Assembly: GCA_029251085.1 (NCBI GenBank)
Contig: JAQXDZ010000033.1
Coordinates: 62,001 to 126,000 of the forward strand
DNA length: 64,000 bases
Direction of reading: 5' to 3'
Origin: Mariniblastus sp.
Lineage (GTDB): Bacteria; Planctomycetota; Planctomycetia; Pirellulales; Pirellulaceae
In this document: positions 17,901-26,083 of the stretch, in pieces
Position numbering within the stretch: the first letter of the stretch is position 1
Layout: each line of letters starts with the position of its first letter
Program-made: the position numbers and the translations under genes
Notes under the pieces: model-generated
The model's database searches: none
The model's input: the letters and a program-made list of their open reading frames with translations, nothing else
Told to the model about the DNA's origin: nothing

Positions 17901-18640
17901 ATTTTCAAGCAAACCCTGATTCGGCAATTGAGTATTTGTCGAATGGGAAATTTGGCGACTACGGAAAGTTAAAGTCTGGGTTAAAGATTTTATTTCCAGC
18001 TAACGGTCACGATTTTAGGCTTGGGGAAACGCCGAATGGTACTGAAAAATTTCAAGGAGAATTTGGCCGTGCGAGTGCATGGGGCCGCGTTCTGACGGCA
18101 AAGGAGATCAACAGGCTCTACGGAGTCGATCGAAATCAGGCCCTGGATGCGAATTGGAATTTTGAACTCTCCAATCGTAAACCGATCAAAGCAACGTCGA
18201 ATGAAACGGTCGGTGAAAGTCAGGAGCTGAGTGAGTCTTTTGTGTTTGAAAATTCATCGGATCTCAAGTTTCCCAATGGCCTTACGCTCGAGGCTTGGGT
18301 TAAGCCAAGTCGCGGTGGAGTTGGTCGAATTTGGGACAAAATTACTCCCGGTGGTGGCTCGGGTTTGCTGCTCGATTTGCATGGCGGACTGCGATTTATC
18401 TGTGGCAGTGTGGTTCGCATGGCGGACCGAGCTCCGGCAGTAGGTCAATGGTCTCATCTCGTCTGTACAACAGATATGAAATCGGGGCAGGTGCGATTTT
18501 ATATTAATGGGACGCCTGCTGGCGGCGATTTTTCCGATGCAGTTGAAGTGGCTGATTCTGAGGATTTAGCTGTGCTGGCTGCGTGGTCAAGTGTCGCCAA
18601 TGCTTTGTTCAATTACGATGAATGTGTAACTAAACGGTAG
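14945..18640 (+). CDS. PSD1-type cytochrome-domain protein (PSCyt1, DUF1549, DUF1553) with two LamG-like inserts
   Basis: The product is about 1231 residues from the ATG at 14945; a TTG at 14936 and GTG at 14939 are alternative starts. A signal peptide (residues 14-34) exports it. PSCyt1 follows with heme motif CFLCHG near 54-58 and VAGKPEASDLIERI. DUF1549 spans about 125-370, with LLRRVTFDLTGLPPT, DWLDVARYSDTFGY and a second CxxCH (CARCHDHKYDP near 335). A LamG/concanavalin-like domain lies at about 455-620, DUF1553 at about 690-960 (FGSQGALPTHPELLDWLA, MSSVYRQSS), and a second LamG-like region at about 1075-1215. Planctomycetes carry many such genes, thought to act with carbohydrate breakdown and periplasmic electron transfer; biochemical function is unproven. 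It is followed after 7 bases by a DUF1501 gene, the usual partner. Confidence 0.92.
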   Translation: MKSVKFKVRDGGRLFCLISVFFAQQFFSPSLFALQDNNEVDFNRDVKPILSDRCFLCHGPDAETRESDLRLDTESGVAGVVVAGKPEASDLIERILSEDEDHMPPVDSNLSLSAEEIKTLELWVAQGGKWEQHWSFVPPKKVQLPKLDSVWGANAIDQFILSRLEQEKLKPSLPASKNVLLRRVTFDLTGLPPTIEELNAFKADTSDEAYEAVVDRLLASERYGERMTSDWLDVARYSDTFGYQVDRDRFVWPWRDWVVRSFNQNMSYDQFLTEQIAGDLLPAATDDQILATTFNRLHSQKVEGGSVEEEFRVEYVADRTHTFATAFLGLTLECARCHDHKYDPLSQKEYYQLFSYFNNIDESGLYSYFTNSTPTPTLRLLKPEQKKKLATLKTSLIEIERNRPENPSQGGGRKELEKVLEVKGTEPVEVVDFKAVGGGNEKTTDARGNAAVKLSGDDAIGLKTGNFTRYQPFSVSLSMNTPDKKERAVIFHRSRAWTDAASRGYQLLIEDGKLSASLIHFWPGNAMRVKTKQEIPLNQWIDVSVVYDGSVDAAGLSIFVDGQEMELEIVKNKLTKNITGGGGNNIAIGERFRDRGFTNGLVSSFKVYDRQLSSLEVALAHNPEQFKQVLLDSNANGEVSSLQLQMLAEHLELNDSETFSQYRTKLKAARQALCGELDRATEIMVMREMDQPRDAFVLGRGLYSNREEKVSAATPSVFPAMESALPRNRLGLARWLVDPNHPLTARVAVNHYWQLVFGEGIVRTPEDFGSQGALPTHPELLDWLALDFVEHGWNVKRLLKQLVMSSVYRQSSQVSDEILKRDPANELLARAPSYRLTAEMLRDNVLAASGLLINKTGGSPVRPYELAASFKPVKPDGGDGLYRRSLYTYWKRTGPGPVMMVLDASKRDVCQVKRERTSSPLQALAMLNGPQFVEAARGLSHRLIANNQGQPAGKLIDEMFMTLTTRRPTGEERSVVAELYRTQLEYFQANPDSAIEYLSNGKFGDYGKLKSGLKILFPANGHDFRLGETPNGTEKFQGEFGRASAWGRVLTAKEINRLYGVDRNQALDANWNFELSNRKPIKATSNETVGESQELSESFVFENSSDLKFPNGLTLEAWVKPSRGGVGRIWDKITPGGGSGLLLDLHGGLRFICGSVVRMADRAPAVGQWSHLVCTTDMKSGQVRFYINGTPAGGDFSDAVEVADSEDLAVLAAWSSVANALFNYDECVTKR

Positions 18641-18647
18641 AGAGTTA

Positions 18648-20096
18648 ATGAGCCATCAATGCACAGGATATTCGGACAGCGCCGGAATGCCGCGCCGTCG
18701 ATTTCTCAACCAATTTGGGATGGGACTAGGGGCGGTCGCTCTGAGTGATTTGTTGAAAAGTGATCTGACCGCTGATGACAGTAGAGGTGGTGCAATGGAT
18801 CAGTTGCATCATCCAGCAAAAGCCAAACGCGTCATCTTCTTATTTCAAAGTGGTGGCCCGTCACAAATCGATCTTTGGGATCACAAGCCGCACTTAAACA
18901 AGGTTCAGGGCGAGCAATTGCCTGAGTCGATTCGTAAGGGGCAGCGGCTGACTGGGATGAGTGGCAATCAGTCAAGTTTTCCATTGGTGGGGTCTCCATT
19001 CAAATTTGAACAGCAAGGAGAGTCTGGGCAGTGGATGAGCGAACTGTTGCCTCACACTGCTGGCATCGCTGACCGGATGTGTGTGATTAATTCGATGTAC
19101 ACTGAGGCAATTAATCACGGACCCGGCGTAACATTTTTACAAACTGGATCTCAGTTTCCCGGTCGCCCGAGTATCGGTGCTTGGTTGAGTTATGGACTGG
19201 GAACGGCCAATCAAAACCTCCCATCATTCGTGGTAATGGTAACCAAAAATAAAGGTGGGCAACCGCTAGTTTCTCGCCTTTGGGGGAGTGGTTTTCTCCC
19301 TGCACGTCACCAGGGAGTGCGATTTCGGTCGGGAAAAGATCCCGTGTTGTATTTGAATAACCCGGCAGGCATCGATCGGTCTAGTCGGAAGCGAATGCTC
19401 GATGCGATTGATGCGTTGCATCAAATGCAATTGGAAAAACAGTTTGATCCACTGTTGGAGACGAGGATTGCTCAGCACGAATTGGCTTTTAACATGCAAG
19501 CCTCAGTTCCAGAAGTTGTTGACATGTCCGGAGAGTCAAAAGAAACGCTCGAAATGTATGGCCCTGATGTTCACAGGCCGGGCTCATTTGCAGCCAATTG
19601 TCTTTTGGCTAGACGCCTGGCTGAAAAGGATGTGAAATTTATTCAGCTTTACCATCCAGGTTGGGATCAGCACGGAGGGTTGCCTGGTGGTATAAGTAAA
19701 CAGTGTCGGGAAACGGATCAACCCTCTGCTGCTCTGGTAAAAGACTTGGCGGCTCGCGGGATGCTGGAAGATACTTTGGTAGTTTGGGCGGGGGAATTTG
19801 GACGGACTAATTATTGCCAGGGGAAACTCAGTGGTGGCAATTTTGGCCGAGATCATCATCCTCGTTGTTTTTCACTTTGGATGGCAGGAGGTGGAGTCAA
19901 ACCGGGTGGCCAATACGGAAAAACTGATGAGTTCGGATATAATGTGATTGAGAATGGGGTGCACGTTCACGATCTACAGGCAACCCTGTTGCATTTACTC
20001 GGAATTAATCATGAGCGATTAACCTACCGCCATCAGGGTCGTAGGTATCGTTTGACGGATGTGCATGGAGAGGTTGTCCAGGGAGTTCTGGCCTAA
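18648..20096 (+). CDS. DUF1501 family secreted protein (Tat signal)
   Basis: The product is 482 residues. The N-terminus has a twin-arginine signal, PRRRFLNQFGMGLGAVALSD (residues 15-34). DUF1501 proteins have an alkaline-phosphatase/sulfatase-like fold. Visible segments include RVIFLFQSGGPSQIDLWDHK near 61, MYTEAINHGPGVTFLQTGSQ near 146, FIQLYHPGWDQHGG near 329 and VVWAGEFGRT near 378 followed by GRDHHPRCFSLWMAGGG near 397. The Asp/His residues in these match the metal-site pattern of the superfamily. Family function is unknown. It lies 7 bases after the PSD1 gene, so the two are almost certainly cotranscribed, and both act outside the cytoplasm. Confidence 0.92.
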   Translation: MSHQCTGYSDSAGMPRRRFLNQFGMGLGAVALSDLLKSDLTADDSRGGAMDQLHHPAKAKRVIFLFQSGGPSQIDLWDHKPHLNKVQGEQLPESIRKGQRLTGMSGNQSSFPLVGSPFKFEQQGESGQWMSELLPHTAGIADRMCVINSMYTEAINHGPGVTFLQTGSQFPGRPSIGAWLSYGLGTANQNLPSFVVMVTKNKGGQPLVSRLWGSGFLPARHQGVRFRSGKDPVLYLNNPAGIDRSSRKRMLDAIDALHQMQLEKQFDPLLETRIAQHELAFNMQASVPEVVDMSGESKETLEMYGPDVHRPGSFAANCLLARRLAEKDVKFIQLYHPGWDQHGGLPGGISKQCRETDQPSAALVKDLAARGMLEDTLVVWAGEFGRTNYCQGKLSGGNFGRDHHPRCFSLWMAGGGVKPGGQYGKTDEFGYNVIENGVHVHDLQATLLHLLGINHERLTYRHQGRRYRLTDVHGEVVQGVLA

Positions 20097-20134
20097 CGAG
20101 ACCAATTCAATGGTCGGCAGAAGCTCCAGCGCGA

Positions 20135-21844
20135 TTATCCGAATACGGGTTCTCTTCCAGCGGCACTAACGCGAAGGTCTTTGAATTCGTCATGGGCAAA
20201 TTGCTCTTCGAGGTAGGCTATTTGCATGCGATGACCGGCCGGTCCGGCGGCGGCGGTATCGACGCAGAGCGTCGCCATGCCCCAGCGTCGATCAAAGGGA
20301 GATTGGTTGATGCAAAGTATTTGTATTTTGTCGAAAAACGTAATGCTCGTTTTTCGATTGAAAATACCGCTTCGATAAATTACGTCGTTGGAACGTCTCG
20401 CGTATTGCATTGATTTTCCTTTTTTGACCGCACGTGCCAGCAAGAGTGGGAGCAGAATTAGACCGGGAAGCCAGCCCCACGCGAGGGAGACTGCCAGCCC
20501 AGTTAAGGTAACGATCACTGTTTGGATGCAAGCAAGCCGGACGAGTCGATTGGTAGTTCTCGGTGAAACCGTTTGGAATTCAAGGTTTGCCTCATCCCAG
20601 ATTAAATCAGGCCGGAGGCTTTGAATGATGTGAGTGACGTGGTCCTCGGCAATGACGGGAATGAACCACCGCTTGGAAATTGACTCAGTCGAGTTTTCAT
20701 TTTGGCTTGAATCTCCACCAGCAGTTTCAATCCGAATTGCCGCTAATCCCCACCACCTCATCAATAAGGATCGGTGTATGCTAATGAATTGAATTCTCTG
20801 AATTGGTATCGAGGCGCTTACTTTGGTCCAGAGGCCGCAACTGATGCGAAGGTCGTTCCCGTTGCGTTGAAGTTGGTAACCGTGAAACCGAATAATATAC
20901 CAACCGACACCGAGAAGACGGATCAGACCCAAAACGATGATCATGGCCGCCAGTGAAAGACCAATAACGACCCAGCGAGACTGAGGGGCATCTGGGAGCT
21001 CCGGCGCACCATTGGCGTCTCTAATGAATTTTCCGATGCTACTGAAGGCGAAGTTAAATTTGTCGTTGGCGAACTGGGAAATGACGCCAAGGGAGATACT
21101 GACCAACACCAATCCGCGATTGCTTGCCAATCCTGCTTTGACTAGCCAGGCAACTGGAATCTTTAACAAATCTTCGGATTCGCTGGGTGAGAACTCGTTA
21201 ATTGGTTGGGAAGGCCCGTTTTTGACTGCAGGTAAATCACCGACTGCCGTGTTCGTTTGACTGACTTTTGCCAGATATGCGGGACTTTCAAAAACGGCAG
21301 ACCGTAATGAATTCATTTTGTCGACGGAAAGCACACGGAGAACCGCTTCAGGTTTCGTTCCGCTGGCCGTTTCAATTTTAACCTCAGCAACTTTCAAAAG
21401 TCGGTGCAATGGGTTTTGTACCGAATCAATATTCTGAATTCTCGCCAATGGCACCGTGCGGATGTTGCGATTGAGAATCCCCTCTCGGACGATGAGTTGG
21501 TTGTCGGAAATGCAGTAACGAAGTGTGAAATAACCGAAAATTGAATGAAGGAGTGTTGGGATTACCAACATTGCCGAGATGATTAATAAGAACCCCTGGC
21601 CTTCGGTTGCTCCATAAAAAAGCCCAATGGCAACGGGCAGGATGTAAGTCTTAACGTGGGCAAGGAAATCGAAAATCAGAGATGTCGGATGCAAGAACGA
21701 CATGTGCGCCGTGGGCGTCATTGCCGCGTCGTCTGCTCCGAATTGATTTTCATGCGTTGATAAGTTGGGGGTTTGCCCGTTGTCCTGATCGGCGTCATTC
21801 ACCGGTTGTGAATTAGATTCAGGTGGTTCTAAATCAAACGACAT
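20135..21844 (-). CDS. YdbT-like membrane protein with three bacterial PH (bPH2) domains
   Basis: The product is about 569 residues from the ATG at 21844; a GTG at 21850 is an alternative start. Paired transmembrane helices (around 60-95, 230-310 and 450-480) are each followed by a bPH2 repeat. Repeat 1 has YFTLRYCISDNQLIVREGIL and VPLARIQNIDSVQNPLHRLL. Repeat 2 has LRISCGLWTKVSASIPIQRI and HRSLLMRWWGLA. Repeat 3 has DVIYRSGIFNRKTSITFFDK and FDRRWGMATLCVDTA. This is the layout of YdbT/DUF304 proteins, whose role in Bacillus has been linked to tolerance of some bacteriocins; the molecular activity is unknown. It overlaps the YdbS-like gene upstream, and the two likely form a complex. Confidence 0.85.
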   Translation of the reverse strand: MSFDLEPPESNSQPVNDADQDNGQTPNLSTHENQFGADDAAMTPTAHMSFLHPTSLIFDFLAHVKTYILPVAIGLFYGATEGQGFLLIISAMLVIPTLLHSIFGYFTLRYCISDNQLIVREGILNRNIRTVPLARIQNIDSVQNPLHRLLKVAEVKIETASGTKPEAVLRVLSVDKMNSLRSAVFESPAYLAKVSQTNTAVGDLPAVKNGPSQPINEFSPSESEDLLKIPVAWLVKAGLASNRGLVLVSISLGVISQFANDKFNFAFSSIGKFIRDANGAPELPDAPQSRWVVIGLSLAAMIIVLGLIRLLGVGWYIIRFHGYQLQRNGNDLRISCGLWTKVSASIPIQRIQFISIHRSLLMRWWGLAAIRIETAGGDSSQNENSTESISKRWFIPVIAEDHVTHIIQSLRPDLIWDEANLEFQTVSPRTTNRLVRLACIQTVIVTLTGLAVSLAWGWLPGLILLPLLLARAVKKGKSMQYARRSNDVIYRSGIFNRKTSITFFDKIQILCINQSPFDRRWGMATLCVDTAAAGPAGHRMQIAYLEEQFAHDEFKDLRVSAAGREPVFG

Positions 21845-22391
21845 AATCACCTCGCTTCTGAGTGATTATCTGGTCTCTCAATTCGGTGGCTGTCGTTTGG
21901 CTCAGTCCTGAAAGAACCACCGATGAATTTTGTGTTCCGGCGGTGTGCAAAACTAATGTGCCAAGGCCGAACGATCGTTGAATGGGACCTTGTGAGACAT
22001 CGGCGTGCTGGACACGCCCGAGTGGAACTGAAATTTGATGTTTCCAAAAAACGCCTTTGTGGATTTCGAGCCCTTCCTCGTCGAGTTTCCACGATGTGTG
22101 ATGATAGCTGATTGACGGCCATCGCCAGGCCATTGCAAACAGATAGGCGAGGAAAGTAAAAACTGCGGCCAAGAGCAGTAGCCACACCGTATCGGTTCCC
22201 TTGTTTAGCCACCAGGTGAGAAGGGAGATGGAAGCGATCCCCGTCAGTATGGTGGCAGTGATCGCGCGAGACAATTGTTCATAACGAATGTTTGCAGGTG
22301 CCAGTTTCTTAAATAGCTCTGTTGGATCAATTGGTTCACGACCTGTCTCAAAAGAATTGGCGGCGTCCGGTGTTGAATGATCTGTAGTCAA
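21834..22391 (-). CDS. YdbS-like PH-domain membrane protein
   Basis: The product is 185 residues. A polar N-terminus (1-40) is followed by two membrane helices (about 45-65 and 68-88), then one bPH2 domain: YHHTSWKLDEEGLEIHKGVF, SVPLGRVQHADVSQGPIQRS and LGTLVLHTAGTQNSSVVLSGL. This matches YdbS, the small partner of YdbT. The stop codon lies within the start region of the YdbT-like gene, a short overlap that suggests translational coupling. A common membrane-associated role is inferred from the pair. Confidence 0.85.
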   Translation of the reverse strand: MTTDHSTPDAANSFETGREPIDPTELFKKLAPANIRYEQLSRAITATILTGIASISLLTWWLNKGTDTVWLLLLAAVFTFLAYLFAMAWRWPSISYHHTSWKLDEEGLEIHKGVFWKHQISVPLGRVQHADVSQGPIQRSFGLGTLVLHTAGTQNSSVVLSGLSQTTATELRDQIITQKRGDYVV

Positions 22392-22636
22392 TGGAGTTCC
22401 TTGGAGACGTTTGTTTTCGCGTCAAAATTTCCTGTTTGGCCACGGGAAGATAACGCTGTGTTCGTTCTAAGACGGCCGATCTTGTCAGAAATCCCTCGCC
22501 AATCAATTAACCGACCGAAGACTTAAAGATTAAGAAAAATAAAAGATACACGCCCTGCGTATGTAAAAGGTTTGGGGCAGTGTAGACGTGTCGGCGAATT
22601 ATTTAAATGCTCGTTTCACGAGTTTATCTCATCGAT

Positions 22637-23479
22637 TTAAAGCGAGAGGTCATAAAATTTAGCCGCATTCAGACCCATAATCTGGTTTCGTTCTCCCTCA
22701 GATACCCCTCCAATGCACTGAATTAAGGCATCGAATACTTCCTGATAAGAACCTGCAAGATTGCAAACGGGCCAATCACTGCCGAACATGCATCGCTCTG
22801 TTCCAAAGTGCTCGATCGCGGAATTTACGTAGATCTTAAAGTCATCAGGTTCCCATGTGTTCCAGTTGGCCTCCGTTGCGAGTCCGGATAATTTGCACCA
22901 AACGTTGGGATATTGAGCCGCTTGTTTGAAGTTCTCAATCCAGCCCTCCCATTGGCGATATTTTATTTGTGGTTTGGCGAGGTGATTAATGACAAGTTTT
23001 AGGTCGGGGAATTTTTTGGCCAGCGTTGAGGCGTGCTGTAAGTGTTTTACATAGAACAGAAGGTCATAAGGTACATTGTGCTTTTCAAGTACTTTCAACC
23101 CTCGCAGGACATCGTCGCGAAGGATGAAATTATCATCCGGCTCGTCTTGCACGACGTGCCGCACGCCGACAAATTTAGAATGGTCTTTTAAACGTTCGAC
23201 TTGTGACTCACAGTCTGGGCTTGCGAGGTCGACCCAGCCAACTATTCCGGCAATCCAGTCGTGAGACTCGGTTAGGTCAAACGCCCAATCATTTTCGAGA
23301 AGATTATGTTGGGTTTGGACAAAGATTGTCTTGTCGACCCCGGTTGCATCGATCTGTGGTTTCAGGTCTTCCGGCAGAAAGCTCTGGCATATTTTCTTGA
23401 GTTCAGCATTTTCCTGCCAGGAATAATCAAATTGAGAAAGAGAGCGATCCCAGAAATGATGGTGCGAATCAATGATCAT
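22637..23479 (-). CDS. Sugar lactone hydrolase of the amidohydrolase-2 family (L-fuconolactonase/L-galactonolactonase-like)
   Basis: The ATG at 23479 gives a 280-residue product beginning MIIDSHHHFWD, the normal N-terminus for this family; the longer frame adds 20 unlikely residues. The metal-type HHH motif is at residues 6-8. Other family landmarks are QTQHNLLENDWAFDL near 55, GIVGWVDLASPDCESQVERL near 74, the FVGVRHVVQDEPDDNF block near 100, LKLVINHLAKPQI near 155, VWCKLSGLATEANW near 187 and CMFGSDWPVCNLAGSY near 228 (catalytic-type Asp). COG3618 enzymes open L-fucono-, L-rhamnono- or L-galactono-lactones. The gene lies downstream of an aldose dehydrogenase of the aldo/keto reductase family, 66 bases away, which would make the lactone substrate. 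Confidence 0.85.
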   Translation of the reverse strand: MIIDSHHHFWDRSLSQFDYSWQENAELKKICQSFLPEDLKPQIDATGVDKTIFVQTQHNLLENDWAFDLTESHDWIAGIVGWVDLASPDCESQVERLKDHSKFVGVRHVVQDEPDDNFILRDDVLRGLKVLEKHNVPYDLLFYVKHLQHASTLAKKFPDLKLVINHLAKPQIKYRQWEGWIENFKQAAQYPNVWCKLSGLATEANWNTWEPDDFKIYVNSAIEHFGTERCMFGSDWPVCNLAGSYQEVFDALIQCIGGVSEGERNQIMGLNAAKFYDLSL

Positions 23480-23545
23480 CCGAAGTGCCTCGAGTTCATA
23501 GCAAGTGTTGTGTTTAATCGAGAAAGTAGGAGGGCTCAATCGGAA

Positions 23546-24484
23546 TTAAATCGGATCCGAATTTTCAGGAAGGCACTCGACATAGAACCAATTGTGGACG
23601 GGTGCCAGAATATCTTGAACCTCTTTTACGAGTTGGTGGTCAAGTGGTTCCTGCAGCCATTCGCACCACTGAGCAACTCGACCCGGATTTGCCGAGCCAG
23701 TAATGCAGGTGGTCATGTGCTCATTAGCAATTGAAAATTGGAGCGCAAGTTTGGCGATGTCGACACCGGCAGCAGTGCAGTGCTGGGCTGCTTGCTTGCA
23801 GGTTTTGCGAACAGAATCGGTCGCTTTGTGCCACTCCGGAAGCGGGGCGTTGGTGAGCAGGCGGGCGCTGAAGGGAGCAGCGTTCATGATGCCAATCTGC
23901 TTCGCTTGCATTTCATCGACTAAGTCTTCAAGCATAGTGTTTTGAAGCGTGTAATGATTGTAAGACAGCATGACATCGATCTCTGAATGAGCCGCAGCTT
24001 CGCGGAAAATCTTCATTGGATAGCCGGAGACCCCAATGTGTTTGACTTTACCCGCTTCTTTTAATCGATAGAGTTCTGGAATCGTTTCATCCCAGATTTG
24101 CCGCATGTCAACAAATTCAATGTCGTGGCAGAGGACGATGTCAAGGTAATCGGTGCGCATGCGTTCTAGGCTAATGTCGACGCTCTCACGTACGCGTTTG
24201 GCAGAGAAATCAAAATGAGACGGGGCGTAGCGGCCGAGTTTGGTGCCGAGGTAATAACTGTCGCGGGGAATCCCGTCCAACGCAAAGCCAAGCAAAGACT
24301 CCGAAAGCCCGCGGCCGTAATAGGGGGATGTATCAATGAAATTCATGCCATGGTCAAGTGCGACGTGGACACTTTTAACAGCTTCATTGAGATCAATTTT
24401 TCGAAACTCGGCTCCGAGTGAGGAGGCGCCAAATGAGAGCACGGAAATGTCCATGTCCGTCTTGCCCAGTCGTCTTTTTTCCAT
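23546..24484 (-). CDS. Aldo/keto reductase, L-galactose/L-fucose 1-dehydrogenase-like
   Basis: The product is 312 residues. The AKR catalytic tetrad is visible: Asp and Tyr of MNFIDTSPYYGRGLSE (near 47-62), Lys of YYLGTKLGRY near 81, and His of DIVLCHDIEF near 118. The segment MEKRRLGKTDMDISVLSFGA and the SPYYG-type motif place it with aldose 1-dehydrogenases such as plant L-galactose dehydrogenase and bacterial L-fucose or D-threo-aldose dehydrogenases, which oxidise the sugar at C1 to a lactone. Pairing with a COG3618 lactonase supports that direction over aldehyde reduction. Together they would convert a free L-sugar to its aldonate. The gene diverges from a sugar-acid dehydrogenase/epimerase set across a 335-base intergenic region. 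Confidence 0.85.
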   Translation of the reverse strand: MEKRRLGKTDMDISVLSFGASSLGAEFRKIDLNEAVKSVHVALDHGMNFIDTSPYYGRGLSESLLGFALDGIPRDSYYLGTKLGRYAPSHFDFSAKRVRESVDISLERMRTDYLDIVLCHDIEFVDMRQIWDETIPELYRLKEAGKVKHIGVSGYPMKIFREAAAHSEIDVMLSYNHYTLQNTMLEDLVDEMQAKQIGIMNAAPFSARLLTNAPLPEWHKATDSVRKTCKQAAQHCTAAGVDIAKLALQFSIANEHMTTCITGSANPGRVAQWCEWLQEPLDHQLVKEVQDILAPVHNWFYVECLPENSDPI

Positions 24485-24819
24485 GTCACTTTGTTTTAAA
24501 AGGTGAGGTGTTGTCTGCTTTTATTTTAGGCCATTTGCGCAGCGGCGAAAGTCGTCATTGCATCAGAAATAAAACAGGCTGATTCCAACTTATATATGAG
24601 CTTCTGGAGAATCTGTTTTGATTTGCGATTAAATCTTGGCACGTTGGGAAGTGGGGGAAGCTCGCTGATTTTGTTTGGGACACGTTTGCTTCTATGCTAA
24701 ATCAGACATTTGCTGTTTCCCATCGTCAGGCATGGTGTCTCGCAGAACCGAACGAATCGGGATAGAATTAGGACGTTAGCAAACAGCAAAATTTATTTTA
24801 CCGAAGCGAGTCGGTCACC
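24485..24819. promoter_or_regulatory. Divergent intergenic region of the sugar-acid cluster
   Basis: This 335-base gap separates the leftward aldose dehydrogenase/lactonase pair from the rightward dehydrogenase set. It must hold the promoters for both arms, so it is the natural place for a shared operator. It is locally A/T-rich near 24575-24635 (for example AACTTATATATGAG). I found no strong palindrome, riboswitch or small gene, and no regulator gene is adjacent. Confidence 0.45.
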
Positions 24820-25953
24820 GTGTCTGAAATTATCAAAGCTCTGAGATTGAATGGAACCGAATATATTAACCCGGGAGCCCCGGCTGGATCGGTTACTCGT
24901 AATCTGGCTGTCGAATCAGTAACCTTGGATGAGCCGCAGCAGGGCGAAGTCATGGTGGAGCCGATGTTTGTCGGCGTCTGTGGTTCGGATAACAGTGCCA
25001 GTACGGGTAAACCAAATTTTACCTGGGTAGAGCGTCCTCGAACGATTGGACATGAAGCAAGCGGGCGGATTGTTGGTTTTGGTCCGGATACCGAAGGAGT
25101 CAACGGACTACAGTTGGGCGATGTGATTTGTATCATCCCAATGCGAGGGTGTGGTGACTTGCGGTGTCGCGGCTGTGGACGTGGTCGTCCGAATTACTGC
25201 CGCAAGAAAAAGATATTTGGTTTTCACCGTGATGGAGCCATGGCACAGCGAATGATCGTAAATGTTGGTCGCTGCATGCCTCTGGCAGATGGTCTGACTC
25301 CATTGCAGGGCGCTATTGTTGAACCGCTCTCGGTTGTCGCTCAGGGCGTGCATCGGAAAGCCAATATTCAACCAGGCATGGATGTTGTTGTGTCGGGGTG
25401 CGGTATCATCGGGTTGATGGCGGCTGAGCTGGCTAGAGCGGCCGGAGCGAGAGTCGCGGTTACCGGCGTAGAACGAGATCGAAATGTTCGTTTAAAACTG
25501 GCGCACGAGCAGGGATTTATTCCGATCGTAGTCTCGGAAGAGAAACCATTGCATGAGCAGCTTGCCGCTGGGATAGAAGATCTACAGGGGCAAAGATTCG
25601 GTGATGCATATGAACAAGGTACGGTCGACTGTTTGATCGAGTGCTCCGGTTTTCCTCCGGCCTTGGGAACGGCTGGATTGTCGGTGCAACTGGAGGGGCA
25701 TATTTGCGTGATCGCAACGTTTGGAGCTGATGTCACGTTTGGAGCCACCGCGTTCACACGGTCGGGGCAGTCAATGCAGGGAGTGATGGGGTCCAATCGC
25801 GAAGACTTCGAGACGGCTCAAGCTTTGTTGCAGCGAGGCGTGTTTCCCGTTGATGTTTATTCTCAGGAATATTCGTTCGACCATGTTGTTGAGGCGATGG
25901 AAGAATCGATTATGGCAAAAACTCCAAAGGCAATTCTTGCGATCAACGCATAA
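24820..25953 (+). CDS. Zinc-dependent MDR-family dehydrogenase
   Basis: The product is 377 residues with a GTG start. The catalytic zinc motif is in FVGVCGSDNSAS near 50-60, then RTIGHEASGRIVGFG near 75. The structural-zinc loop is present but altered: RGCGDLRCRGCGRGRPNYCRKK, with Cys spacing typical of the lobe. The Rossmann motif VVVSGCGIIGLMAAELARA lies near 189. The protein is a medium-chain alcohol/polyol dehydrogenase; substrate is unknown. It starts the rightward arm of the sugar-acid cluster, followed by an SDR epimerase, a second zinc dehydrogenase and a tagaturonate-epimerase-like protein. Oxidation of a sugar acid or reduction of a keto acid such as fructuronate are both possible. 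Confidence 0.85.
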   Translation: MSEIIKALRLNGTEYINPGAPAGSVTRNLAVESVTLDEPQQGEVMVEPMFVGVCGSDNSASTGKPNFTWVERPRTIGHEASGRIVGFGPDTEGVNGLQLGDVICIIPMRGCGDLRCRGCGRGRPNYCRKKKIFGFHRDGAMAQRMIVNVGRCMPLADGLTPLQGAIVEPLSVVAQGVHRKANIQPGMDVVVSGCGIIGLMAAELARAAGARVAVTGVERDRNVRLKLAHEQGFIPIVVSEEKPLHEQLAAGIEDLQGQRFGDAYEQGTVDCLIECSGFPPALGTAGLSVQLEGHICVIATFGADVTFGATAFTRSGQSMQGVMGSNREDFETAQALLQRGVFPVDVYSQEYSFDHVVEAMEESIMAKTPKAILAINA

Positions 25954-26083
25954 CTAAACTCTTGGTTGGAGCATCGGCAACGGAGGCTGCGGGTGTGCCC
26001 GTCCTGATTATTCACAAAAGCTAAGAGCGTCAGTCTTAAGCATCCATCTATCGGACTTAAATTTAGAATAGGAACGACCAACA

